NCBI GenBank assembly: GCA_030248215.1
Contig: JASANG010003332.1
Coordinates: 124,001 to 188,000, forward strand
DNA: 64,000 nt
Origin: Enoplolaimus lenunculus
Taxonomy: Eukaryota; Nematoda; Enoplea; Enoplida; Thoracostomopsidae
Direction: 5' to 3'
This document shows positions 11,510-22,624 of this stretch, one piece after another. Numbering within the stretch: the stretch's first letter is position 1; each line of letters begins with the position of its first letter. The notes under the pieces are model-generated. The model was not told the DNA's origin, did no database searches, and worked only from the letters and a program-made list of their open reading frames with translations. The position numbers and the translations under genes are program-made.

Positions 11510-12406
11510 GTAAGTTTCTGCGTCTATTGTTAATTATAACTTAAGTCCACCGGTCTTCATTATGTCCCAATAAGCAGGACCTTATAATTAACATGGGACG
11601 ACTTTCAGAGCATAGTACGGTTGTGCTATTTTTAGCTTATTGCTTAAGTTATGTTTGGCCACTATGATTCAATTAAAATTTTTTGGCATAGTTCATAGTA
11701 TAACGAATAGCGCGTCCATTCACGTCAACGTATGGTTTTGTTCTCTACTGTAATTACCGTTTTTTATGCTTTAGGTCCCAATAAACGTTAGATGAAATTT
11801 ATAGCAGTGACACCATGCTGAACGTTGTTATCCAGGTATCTCTCACCAGACTGATCTAACATACTGATTTTAACTCGCATAGTCGAAGAATTACATTTAG
11901 GAATACATTGAAAAGAATACACATGCGACGTTTAATGTGTTTCTGAATGCAAAATTTCATACATTTGAACAACGCGGTAAATAACGTGATTAGACGTGTG
12001 TAGCAAACACGAAGGGTTGGTTTTATAAGCAATCTAGACTTCACACGTTGTTGGTGTACTTTTGGAATGAACGCTAATTAAATTTAGCATTATTGAGCCG
12101 GTAGTTCTTGTACAAAAATTAGGGTTCTGAGGGACCGTTTGAAAATATACAAGTATATGAGTGGCTATGAACTCTTAGTCAGAATAATCATTAATCATAC
12201 TATAGAAAAAGCTCACAAAAATAATTTAGGGAGATTAAGTCACCAAATTGTTCTAGAACTATGATTCTGATTATATACATTACATTATTGTCTGCTACTG
12301 CATGTCCTGGAAAATTAATTTTTACCGAGAGAGATTTTGATTTTTATAATTGTTATTTAGTTTATGCGGTATTGCTGGAGTGGATGAAGGAATGTAATGT
12401 GAAATG

Positions 12407-12754
12407 CCGGGATGTGTGGTCTCGGTAAGTATCGGGATTTGGTTGGTCTCGGTCTCGGTTTTTGAGTCTCGGCAGGTTTCAAATCGATAACAAAGACGAA
12501 ACACAAGTTCAAGTTATTTTCTGCTCAACGTTCACAATAAACGGGCGTCAGTTGTATTTGTTGATTTTTGACATTGTTATTAGCAAATTTTGCGATAATT
12601 TTTGCGTTTAATATTATAAATTCTGAGCAGATGCATCGTTTTATTATGCTAGCATGACACGCAAAAGCACGACAAAACATTCAAAACTTGTGTTAGAAAA
12701 AATTATACTTTATGCTCGTTAACGGTCAAAAATTACCGAGGCCGCACATCCCTG
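12407..12754. mobile_element. hAT-like MITE, GTCTCGG words
   Basis: Ends are CCGGGATGTGTGGTCTCGG and CCGAGGCCGCACATCCCTG, flanked by a perfect 8-bp duplication GTGAAATG (12399-12406 and 12755-12762). The left subterminal part repeats GGTCTCGGTCTCGG. A partial relative lies at about 3946-4020, and a GTCTCA-rich relative at 60783-60905. Confidence 0.85.
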
Positions 12755-13270
12755 GTGAAATGCCGCGTGTTCTATAAAGTACAGTCGCGGACAAAATTAA
12801 ATGCACAGTACGCAGTTGCGTTTGAGGTCGCGGTTTAATAAGCACGGTTTAATTTTCTTAGCTCGCGAACATTCACAACGCGGTTATGGTCGCGTTTAAA
12901 ATCGCGGTTGCGATTGTGGCTATAAACGCAGTAACCGCGAGCGGTTCAATATTGCGTTTAATGCGATTGCGTTTAAGAAACGCTGCCGCGGTTTGTAACA
13001 CGACAGCAATTCATGTAATTCTGATCGTGATGTCGGTAGATATGATGCCGTACATTAACGTTTTGCTAAACATGGCTACCATTGAGAGTAAGTTTAAAAT
13101 AAACAAAATACTTATCATTTGTTATTGTTCCAATTCTGTTTTTGAGCATGTTTTAGTGATTTTATTCATAGTATTTTTGCTGTTTTATTTTATTCATATG
13201 TACGTATGTATTCGTGCTAATTTGTATTGATGCTAACATTATATCATCGGGGTCTATATATGTTTTAATT

Positions 13271-13557
13271 AGAGGTGTGCCGATACACATATTTTACTGA
13301 AGCCGATGCCGATTCCAATTTTTATCATAATACAATAACCTTAACAACAATAAATTTTTCAAACAAATGCAAAAGAGATAAAGTTTCTCTGATCAGACTG
13401 ACGGGCATATGCCAACACGTGAAACTGATAGCATTCCAGCGTACTGTCGTACTGTTATGTGCAAAGAGTTTCGGCAAAGAACTGACAATTTTTTGCAGTG
13501 CCGATTCTTAAGACAAGTGCCGATTATTACCGATGCCGATTAATCGGCGCATCCCTT
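13271..13557. mobile_element. MITE with GCCGAT words
   Basis: The left end AGAGGTGTGCCGATA pairs imperfectly with the right end TCGGCGCATCCCTTG. Subterminal regions iterate CCGATGCCGATT. No clear target duplication was found. Related fragments are at 860-985 and 5215-5275. Confidence 0.6.
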
Positions 13558-14018
13558 GTTCCAAAAAACTATTTTGAATATGTACACAGTTATTAGATAG
13601 ATACGGTGGTTTATTATAACGATAGATCGAAGAGGAGAAATCACCATTTGCTGGATTGCAATTTAACATGAATTTACCATAGCAGAGAGCAATATTACAT
13701 TTTAATCGCTTTTGCCTCAATTGTTTTTGGGCATCAAAGGGTCAGTCTGAAAATAGAAATCCAAAATGCCAAACGAGCAATTAATAGTAACCGAGACGAC
13801 ACGTTTATGAATTTCTTAAAAATGATTTTTAATATGACAGATGGCTCGCTGACGTTTTTCTAATGAATTAACTAACTTCATAGTAGGCTTTCTCAGTGTA
13901 TTCCTGAGAATAGAGTTAGGTCCCGTTGATAAATATTTGTAACTTTACGTTCATGCATGTGATTAGTTTTGTATGCATATTTATATGTCATGTAGCAGCG
14001 TGGTGATATGGCGTGGTT

Positions 14019-14195
14019 GGCCAATGTTACTTTGAGGGGCGTAACAGTAGATTCAGCGTATTCGTAAGCCTAAGCGTAAGCATTGCAAAAATGAGTTTTT
14101 AAGCCAAAGCCTAAGCAAAAAAATGTAATCTAGAATCTAAACCTACTCTTATAGATCCACCAGAAACCTGGAAGCCTCTTAAAGTAATATGTGCC
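14019..14195. mobile_element. MITE with GTTACTTT ends and CCTAAGC words
   Basis: It starts GGCCAATGTTACTTTGAGGG and ends CTTAAAGTAATATGTGCC, an inverted repeat of about 25 bp. Flanks are GCGTGGTT (14011-14018) and GTGTGGTT (14196-14203), an 8-bp duplication with one mismatch. The interior iterates CCTAAGC/CGTAAGC. Sister copies are at 27630-27812 and about 43329-43460; a related inner part is at 38998-39137. Confidence 0.8.
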
Positions 14196-15049
14196 GTGTG
14201 GTTTATGGTATAAATATTGGATGCGGACACTAAAACTATTTTGCGTAGCAGTTAGCTCCATAAGTCAGTGTTACTGTTTAGTCGATTGATTGGATATATG
14301 GTATAGTTTCAGTATAGACTTTTCAGACTAGAATCATATAAGCAGGTTTAGTTGTTTTGTTTGAAACACATTGCTGAAACGCTAGTTGAAGATTTGAGGA
14401 TTTAGTACTGTGCAATTGCAGGATGCTATTGTTTGAACAAAAGAGGTGAAAAAAGTCTTCAATCGAAAATGCAATTTGAGCATAAGTCATCTGGTTACAG
14501 GAGTTCAAAATAAGAGTCGAAAATGTGCAAACTTATTCGTAGCTGGGAATTGTTCTCCGATATCTTTTGGGTTCTTTGAAAAAATACGTAGATTTCTTTA
14601 CGCAGATCGTTTATGACCGAAATTTGCCTTGCAACTAACGGACACGAGCGACCGATATTATGTTCGTATAAGTTTAGAAGATATTTTATTTTTCCGCCAA
14701 CCCATTTTATATACGAATGTTTAGCTTTATAGAATTTTGTAGACAACACAGCAGATGCGCATTAAAGTTGCAATATTGAAGAAGGTTTTTGTTGTGTTCA
14801 AACTAGAACACTTGCATATATATTGAAAAACTAAATACTTCTTAACTTCGGATGTTTCTAATTTCATTTTTAATATATTTCACAGCATATATCTCTGGAA
14901 AAAGATTAGTGCTTTAGGTCTCTTCATCTGTTCGGTCCGTGTAAAGTTCAGGGGCGGAACGTTTTTCTGCGGGACTGCAATAGAGCAAGCTTTAGACTAA
15001 GTATTTTTTACTGAAACCTTAGATTTAAGGTTTTTTACAATTTTATTTT

Positions 15050-15388
15050 ACTAATATGGTTATACTACTGTTGCGGCCCTGTTCTATACGTTAGCCATGT
15101 GTTCAGACAATCGAAGTTGGGTGTTTTAACCACCGCTTGCATCCTGGTGTTATGCGGTACTGTGTCAACTGTGGACTATATGTTGCGTTCAGTAAAAATT
15201 GCTCGTAATTTTGCTGAGAGCTGTCGGGACAAAGATAGTTTTCCATTTCATTTTTTGATTTGTGGTTTTGATCTTAACCTGCTTCTGAAAATGCCCACCG
15301 GTAATGAGCGGTTGTCGTACTTTGCTCGAGAATTTGAACTCATTTCGTTGCACCGCCGCCAACAATCTCAATTTCATTCTTTGTCTGA
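15050..15388 (+). pseudogene. Possible 5' part of the LINE (ORF1 remnant)
   Basis: One frame contains CVNCGLYVAFSKNC, spaced like a CCHC zinc knuckle with the His position occupied by Ala, just upstream of the LINE endonuclease. L1/Tx1-type LINEs often carry zinc knuckles in ORF1. The sequence is short and decayed, and assignment rests mainly on position. Confidence 0.3.
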
Positions 15389-15469
15389 TTGATTGGTCCC
15401 CCCAAAAATAAACCCCCCCCCCACCACCAAACAACAAAAAAAAAAAAACAAAAAAAAAAAAATTTTAAA

Positions 15470-16477
15470 ATATTTCACAGTTTCGCAAGCGAGGAGAATA
15501 GTAAAACAGGGGTAACGGTCCTTATAAATAGGACAGCTCCTGTTGGTCAAATTGAAAACATTTTTAATATTCAGGGTAGGGCGGTCACGATTGCTTTTAG
15601 TATTGGCTCTCTTTCTTTTTTCTTAATTGGTATTTATGCTCCCGCGAACGGCGAGCAGCGAGTAGTTTTTTTCAACCAGCTGATGCAACAAGTGCAAAAT
15701 TCGTTTTGGTTTGATTATAAATGTGTTATTATGTTGGGTGATTTTAACTTAGTTGAGGACCCGGTTTTGGACCGATCACGGCCGTCATATGATCAGCAGA
15801 AAGGCCTGAGAGAGCTTTATTGTTTGAAGGAACTGTTGGTGATATCTGATGTTTTTAGGGAGACACATCCAAATAAAAACGACTCTTTTACTTTTCTTTC
15901 AGACATTCATGGAAGTCAGTCTCGTATAGATCGGATTTATATGCCGGCTTTTTTACAACCGATCGCTTTGTGTACCGCTCGTGCAGTGAACAAGACAGAT
16001 CATAGGTTGTTTAGAGTTAAGATTCGCTTACCTAATTTAAAGAGAGGTAAAGGATACTATAAGATGAATACAATGCTTTTGGGCGAAGTCGGCGTACAGA
16101 CCTTTGTTTTAACGCGGCTCAAACATTTAATGAACATTTCCACAGGGTTTTCTATGATGTGGGAAGTATTTAAGGCTGATGTTAAAACCTTCTTTGTAAA
16201 GTTGGGTAAAAATAAAGCTAAGGAACGCGACATGTTGAGGAAATCATTAGAGAGCCAAGTTATTAATGTACAAATGCTGATAGGACAGTATCCAAACAAT
16301 CCAAATCTCAGATCGGGTCTTAAAAAGCTAAAAAATGAAATCGAATTATTGAATGCATTTTATATTGCTTCTTGCAGGCATAATACGTACTACGGTAGTG
16401 AGGTAAATGACAACGCCTCTTTAGCAACAGTCAAGTCTCTTCAACGTAAGAACTGGGAAGCCAGGCATATAAGCTGA
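15470..16477 (+). pseudogene. LINE endonuclease region
   Basis: The frame has the landmarks of an APE-type endonuclease: GVTVLINRTAPV, IGIYAPA, MLGDFNLVEDP, RETHPNKNDSFTFLS, SRIDRIYMP and a final DH. The SRIDR and GDFN residues needed for catalysis are present. The first 80 or so residues are replaced by low-complexity sequence, so it is unlikely to be active. The RETHP...FTF phrase resembles L1/Tx1 elements. Confidence 0.8.
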
Positions 16478-16892
16478 TCGAAAGGTCTGATGGCACGTTA
16501 GTAACAGACTCAGATGCAGTTCTAGGTGAAATTACTGAGCAGTATTCCAACGTATTCAGATCGGAAGGGATAAGCGGAGAAGATCTCACTTTTTTTCTGG
16601 CACAAAATGGTCTTTCCAAGTTGAGTGAGGGGAAAAAATAATTAAGAAGGACCCATTACGGCAGGAGAAAGAGCGGGAGCAAACAAATGCATGGAGGGAA
16701 GAAGGAGGGAGGGGAACGACGGTAGTCCTGCTGAATTCTATGGGCTGGTTTGGGGAAAATTATCTGAATTTTTGAGGAAAATGTATACCGCGTTCTGGAT
16801 AGCTCAATTCCTCCGTATATGATGGTGTTATTACCCTATTATATAAAGGGAATGGAAGGAAAACGTGTCGCGATAATTGGCGGCCAATTACG

Positions 16893-18812
16893 TTGCTGAA
16901 TATAGATTATAAGATTTTTACGAAAGTTTTGGCAAAAAGATTAGAATCGGTCATGAAATCTTTAGTCCACCCGGATCAGACAAGCTCGGTTCCCGACAGA
17001 ATTATCCAAGACAGTGTTGCACATGTCATGTCTGTTATTCATTATGCCAATGAAAGCAACGCAAAGGCGTTGCTGCTATCAGTTGATCACAAAGCCGCTT
17101 TTGATTTGGTGGAGTGGTCATTTATTTTTGAGACACTTAGGGTCATGAATTTTGGCGAAAACTTTTTAAACATGATCAAATGTATTTATAAACCCGGATG
17201 TACAAGATCATCTGTTATAGTTAATGGTTTTAAGTCAGAATTTTTTCATGTTTTCCGTGGAATTCGACAAGGGTGTCCCTTATCGCCGTCATTATATGTC
17301 ATAACAGCGGAAGTGGTAGCTCATTATCTTCGAATAACTTCAAGAATTTCGGGGATACCACTATACGGCATTAACACCCGAGTGACTAAGTTTGCCGACG
17401 ACACTAATATTTTTCTAAGTAGGATTTCAGATATAAGTGTGGTTTTTGATGTTTTTGAAAAATTTCAAAAGGCCTCTGGCAGCCGACTAAAGGAAACTAA
17501 AACACAGATACTATTAATGGGCGATCTAAGGAACGCACTTGTACCCCATCAATATGCACGCTTTATTGTTGAAAGAGTGAAAATTTATGGCCTTTGGTTT
17601 GATTCAAAGGGACTCGATGTTCCTGAAAATTGGATAAAGTGCTATGAAGCAATTGCAAGTCTTGAACAGCGAATACCGCCCCGAGGTATCTCTGTTTTTG
17701 GAAAAATCCATCTTGTTCACATTTATTTTTTGTGTATGTTTAATTACTTGATAAAATTAGTAACACCCCCTGAGCAACTAGTGAAGGAAACTATCAATGT
17801 GGTTTATAAGTGGTTGTGGTACCCGTCTACCGCTAGTATTATTAGAAGGGATATCCTGTTTTTACAACCTAGTCACGGCGGGATAAATTTCCCAAATATT
17901 TTTGTCAGACTGAAAGTGAATCGTTTAATGTTTTATATTCGAATATTAAGAGGTACCGAAGTTGTGAGTTGGAAGAGATGTTTCGAACATTTCTTTCGGC
18001 AAGTTCAGTTTTCGACTAAACGTCAACTGAGACGCATTGATGTACCGGAGTTATATAAAGAGATACGGATTGCAATGATTGAGTCATCTTTTAAAATGGA
18101 TGGAAATTTTTGTTGGTTTTTTGGCGAAAAGTTATCCTTAAAAACAGTGTCGGCAAATAAATTGTATAAAATGTGGATACACGCTGTGTATAAGGTACTC
18201 ATGCATCCTAAACATGTTTTTTGGCGAGACGAGCTAGGAGTTGAACCTATTTTTGTCGAGCGATCATGGATATGGGCAAAAGCGAAATATGTTGACGGCT
18301 CTGCGCGAGACGTCCATTTTAGGTTAAGACACAAGTCATTGTATACTAATCACCGCACTAGTCATTTTACAGATGGGACAAATATATGTTCGTTTTGTTA
18401 TTTGGATGGAATTGAAGTGCGGGAGGATAATGTTCATGTGTTTATTTATTGTTTGCGGGCGCAAGAAATTAGTTTTTTCATTACTCCCGTTTTGCAACAG
18501 GTAGCTGGAGTAAATGAAATAACGATTTCGGATTTAATTTTGGGACGAAATATTCACGACCCATTAAAGAGAATAGCTTTTAATTTCATCGTCCAACATG
18601 CACAATTGGCAATATGGAGTGCTCGATGTAAACTCGAGTTTAACAATGAAAATGTCTGTGTTGTTGATGTTTTTCAGGAAAATGTTTATAGAAATTTGTG
18701 CAAACTTAAGCTGTATCTAAAAGAAGAATGTTTTTTTAAGGTTTTTGGAACAATAACCCGACAGAATGATAGCATGCTGGGTTTTCGAATGTCTTTTTCT
18801 CAGCGTACCTGA
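16893..18812 (+). pseudogene. LINE reverse transcriptase and C-terminal Cys/His region
   Basis: This 639-residue open frame contains the RT blocks LLSVDHKAAFDLVEW, RGIRQGCPLSPSLYV and KFADDTNIFL, with the catalytic YADD-type motif as FADD. The C-terminal part has CSFCYLDG and DNVHVFIYC, the Cys/His motif found at the end of many LINE ORF2 proteins. The frame is uninterrupted, suggesting modest age, but it is cut off from the endonuclease by frame damage upstream. Confidence 0.88.
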
Positions 18813-19039
18813 TTGGTAGTTTGTTTTGAAACTAGGTTTCTTGTGTGCTTTTTAACATATTTGCTCTGAATAATATCCTTGCAAGCAGAGTAGAATAATG
18901 GGTAATTTTCAAGGACCTTTGCTATGTTATGATAATATGTTGTTGCCTTCTTTGGTTTATATAATTGCTTTCGTTGATGTAAATGTGGTTTATCCTTTTA
19001 ATAAAACACGGGGTGTTCGGCAAACGAGCGCTTCGGACT

Positions 19040-19165
19040 TAAACTTAAACAATTATCTATTAGCTAACTGCTCAAGTGTCGGTTTTGGAGGTTTGTAAAC
19101 AGTCTAGGCAGATTTCTCGCACCCAAAAACCCTTTAATGCTAAAATTAGATTGCTTACTGTAATA
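19040..19165 (-). repeat. Fragment of repeat A
   Basis: The segment contains GGAGGTTTGTAAACAG and CTCGCACCCAAAAACCCTTT, the reverse complement of one tandem unit at 6070-6250. It abuts the AT microsatellite that borders the Penelope pair. Confidence 0.65.
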
Positions 19166-19170
19166 ATTAG

Positions 19171-19172
<2 letters not shown>

Positions 19173-19217
<45 letters not shown>
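19173..19217. repeat. (AT)n microsatellite
   Basis: About 45 bases of uninterrupted AT dinucleotides at the outer edge of the left Penelope-like copy. The matching edge of the right copy (about 25090-25110) has only a short degenerate TATATA run. Confidence 0.95.
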
Positions 19218-19220
<3 letters not shown>

Positions 19221-19264
19221 AATATGCAAGAAATTATTGCCATATTTTAGCCAGTTGCAACCAA

Positions 19265-19615
19265 TTATGTGAAAATTTTAAATCTAAATACATTGCTTTG
19301 TATATTAAGTTTAGGTTCAATTTTACGGATGAAAGCGGATTCAAGGATTTGTAATGCAAGACCAGATGAAAATTGATTCGTTTTGGGCCATGAATCAATA
19401 ATGGAGAAGTTATCGGTGGAACAGGAATGATTGAAATTTGAACAGTGTTCGGAAATGGCTGAATTCAGTTTATTGGTGGACACAGTTGGCAATAGTGTGC
19501 GGTCGGAGACTTTTTTATGTTCGCATATGCGCTTATACAGTTGACGGCTAGAACAGCCGATATAACCCGACAAACAGTCGGGACAAACAAAATGATATAC
19601 TATACTGGAGCGCAA
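19265..19615 (-). pseudogene. GIY-YIG endonuclease region, left Penelope-like copy
   Basis: The frame has a Cys-containing lead FVCPDCLSGYIGCSSRQL, then RICEHKK, NSAISEH and a downstream Glu (LQILESAFI), fitting the GIY-YIG nuclease that is the hallmark of endonuclease-bearing Penelope-like elements. Confidence 0.82.
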
Positions 19616-19747
19616 TAGCGGGGGAGTTTTATCTTTAAAGTTGAAAAGCTGGGAAATACGTTTTTGACCTTCGAAAACGATTCTGAGGTTGATATTGTAT
19701 TTGTTGGACCAAATATTAAACAGTTTTTTCAGTTCTGATCTAAGTTT

Positions 19748-21859
19748 TTACGAGTGGGAGCCCATATATGGAAATTTCAAAACAATATATTTTAATTGGG
19801 TTCCTACCTGGTCTTCTTGACCATTACTGTTTTCCGTGTTATTGCTCTGGTTTGTAGAGACTTCCGGCGAGGCATTGTTGACTGTTGAAACTGTTGAGGC
19901 TGAATTTGTGATATTGCGGCTTGAAGTATCGGAAACCGGAGACTGAATGTCTGAATTTAACAAAGAATCGTTGTAATTAAGTTCTGATTGTTGGTTGGAT
20001 CGGTTATTAATAAACTGATTCATAGAGTGCGGAATTGGTAGATTTTCAAATTTTTTGCTAAAAAATTTTAGAAAAGTTCTATCAATGATCTTTTCCGGGA
20101 AGTCGTTGGTTTTTAAAAGGTTTTTTAAAAATTTTAGTTCATCCTTAAGCATAGAGTTATCAGTAGTAAGTGCGAAACATCTAAACAGGAGGCATTCAAT
20201 TAAATTAGTTTTAAACTGGGTTGGTATATGGGAATTGAATTTCATTATTTGGTTGGTGTAGGTGGGTTTCCGGTAAATACCGGTGCAGACTCGGCCATTA
20301 GTAGGGTCCCTAACTATTTTAACATCTAAAAAAGAGAGCTTATTTTCATTCTCCTTTTCGACTGTGAATTTTATTTTGGGGTGCTCTGAGTTCAAAATTC
20401 GTAAAAAGTTATCGGCTTTGTCAAAATTTTCGAAAACAGCAAACGTGTCGTCAACATAACGACGATAGAACTTGGGTTTATCATTTTCATGCGTTTTGTT
20501 CATAATTTTGGATTCGAAACTCGCCATGAAAATGTTGGCTAAGACGGGGCCAAGGGGGGACCCCATGGCCACACCGTCTACTTGTTCGTAGATTTCACTA
20601 TTAAATACCAACTTAAGGTTGGTGGTGCATGCCTTTACGGCTTTGATGAAAATATTGTGCGGTATGGTGGTGTTAATAATTTTGTTTTTGAGGGAGTCCG
20701 AAATAATTTCGATAGTTTCTTGCAAAGGAATATTTGTAAAAAGTGAACTTACGTCAAAAGAAACCATGATCCTATTTTTTAAGTTCAGTTTTTTGACTTC
20801 ATTAACAAATTCGAAGGACGAGTTGACAGTAAATTGATTCAGGCTGGCCGGTTTAAGGATCGAATCGAGCCACTTGGCAAGTAGATGACAGGCCGAGTTG
20901 ACCGCAGACATGATCGGTCTGATTGGAGTGCCCGGTTTATGCGTTTTCGGAAGGCCATAGAGGAGTGGCAACCGGGAACCTGCAGGATTTAGTTGTTTGG
21001 CTAAAAAAGGTTCAATGGATTTTGACTTAGTTAAATCATTTATAATGCTGCGGATTCTATCTTCAAAGTGTATTGTATGTGAATAAACGTTATCCATATT
21101 ATTGTCTAATTTATTAAAAACCAGAGGATCTGACAGTATACTAGATACTTTTTGGACATAGTCGGCGCGGTTTAAAATGACTATGCCGTTGCCCTTGTCA
21201 GGCTTTGTGATAATAATATTCCTATCCCGGGCAAGTTCATTAAGGCTTTCCAGCCAAGGTTTTGGTATATTGTGCGAATTTTTGTATCTTTTGGCCATTT
21301 CTAATGTACCAGTTACGCGTTTACGAAACTCATCACGGAATTGGAAAGGTAAATTTGGAATTTGACATAATCTAGTCAAATTGTCAGCAAAAAGCTCACA
21401 TTGAGTTATTATACGTTCAAACGACACTTTATTACGAGAAATAATAAACTTTGGGCCAAGAGCAAGAGCCTTGCATTGTTGTTCGCTTAGTACTTTAGAT
21501 GACAGATTTAAAACAGCGTTAGAAATATCAAGGTTTACATACCTTTTATCGTTGAGCGTCGATAAAACCAGCAGTTTCTTGCTGTGGATAGCTCTAACTT
21601 TAGTGCGGTGTAATTCTGTAAACCATTTAACATAGGCGGAGAGACTGAAAATTTCCAAATACGGAAGTTTGTTCGATAGCCATTGTTTGGAATTTTGGCA
21701 ATCGGAACTCAGGGTTTGGATTCTAGTTTTTTTTGTGTCTAATTTCACCATGCAGAATCTTAAGTTTGAAGTGGTCATAATTTCCAATGTTTCTGCGTAT
21801 GATTGGGTTTTTGAGATTAAAAAATTTTGGCGCAATAGATAATTCGATACAGGTTTCAA
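19748..21859 (-). pseudogene. Penelope-like reverse transcriptase frame, left copy
   Basis: A 703-residue open frame. RT landmarks in order: YGLPKTHKPGTPIRPIMSAV, MVSFDVSSLFTNIPL, DGVAMGSPLGPVLANIFMAS, FYRRYVDDTFAVF and LSFLDVKI. The YVDD box and the thumb-side FLDV motif are characteristic of Penelope-like RTs. A Ser/Asn-rich linker follows. Confidence 0.85.
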
Positions 21860-22110
21860 TAAAAACTATATCTTCCTCTGCTTTCATGCACTTTTGGGTA
21901 CATTTCAACCAGGTTCTGAAAGTTTTTAGGTGTGTATTCCCGTATTTATTTCTGATTCCTTTGAAAATTCCTTCCGGGAATATTGATTTAACCAGGGATT
22001 CAACGGTAGAAAGTGCAAAATTAGCGATTTTTTCGCCAGGTAATCCATCGCTGTCATTTGGAGCATTGCCTAAGCTATCATTAGAAATTTCGCCAGAGCT
22101 ATTGCTGTTA

Positions 22111-22221
22111 ACATAGCCTCAAGCATATGATATCATTACAAACGCGCTAATAACTGGGCCACATACTTGTGTTTTATGTAACGCAGTTGTTATTTTGTTA
22201 CATTATAGTTATGTTGGCCAA
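22111..22221. other. Unique spacer at the centre of the Penelope palindrome
   Basis: These 111 bases lie between the inverted arms. The arms meet it at ATTGCTGTTA (22101-22110) and TAACAGCAAT (22222-22231). The spacer has no match in the rest of the window that I can see. Confidence 0.75.
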
Positions 22222-22624
22222 TAACAGCAATAGCTCTGACGAAATTTCTAATGATAGCTTAGGCAGTGCTCCAAATGACAGCGATGGATTACCTGGCGAA
22301 AAAATTGCTAATTTTGCACTTTCTACCGTTGAATCCCTGGTTAAATCAATATTCCCGGAAGGAATTTTCAAAGGAATCACAAATAAATACGGGAATACAC
22401 ACCTAAAAACTTTCAGAACCTGGTTGAAATGTACCCAAAAGTGCATGAAAGCAGAGGAAGATATAGTTTTTATTGAAACCTGTATCGAATTATCTATTGC
22501 GCCAAAATTTTTTAATCTCAAAAACCCAATCATACGCAGAAACATTGGAAATTATGACCACTTCAAACTTAAGATTCTGCATGGTGAAATTAGACACAAA
22601 AAAAAACTAGAATCCAAACCCTGA
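22178..22624 (+). pseudogene. Penelope-like leader frame, right copy
   Basis: An open frame starting in the spacer and running into the right arm, with a Ser/Asn-rich head (NNSNSSDEISNDSLGSAPND) and a mixed helical part. It has no recognised domain. The head is outside the region shared by the arms only for its first few residues. Confidence 0.5.

Larger units (their letters stand above)
11510..15049. other. Gene-free stretch with MITEs, probably SFMBT intron
   Basis: I found no further SFMBT exon. The stretch holds MITEs at 12407-12754, 13271-13557 and 14019-14195 and a GCGGTT-rich patch at 12785-13000 made of words such as CGCGGTT and GCGTTTAA. Two short minus-strand reading frames at 14323-14749 have no recognised domain. 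Confidence 0.5.
15389..18880 (+). mobile_element. L1/Tx1-type LINE, 5'-damaged
   Basis: The element keeps an apurinic-type endonuclease and a reverse transcriptase in order. It lacks the N-terminal part of the endonuclease, where a C- and A-rich tract (15408-15462) stands instead. Between 16455 and 16893 the frame shifts: the linker continues in another frame (about 16466-16640, KLIERSDGTLVTDSD) and is then disrupted. No clear 3' poly-A tail or target duplication is evident; a fragment of repeat A follows at 19040. Confidence 0.8.
19226..22110 (-). mobile_element. Penelope-like element, left copy
   Basis: Read on the minus strand, the copy has a leader region, a Penelope-type reverse transcriptase and a C-terminal GIY-YIG endonuclease. 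It is nearly identical to the inverted copy at 22222-25090, so both look young. It is broken by a small number of changes (about two) but otherwise looks near full length. No pseudo-LTR was recognised at the ends. Confidence 0.88.

Noticed and set aside
14323-14749. Two adjacent minus-strand frames with amino-acid content that looks protein-like
   Set aside because: No domain, splice context or neighbour supports a gene. Could be a decayed transposon frame, but I cannot show it.
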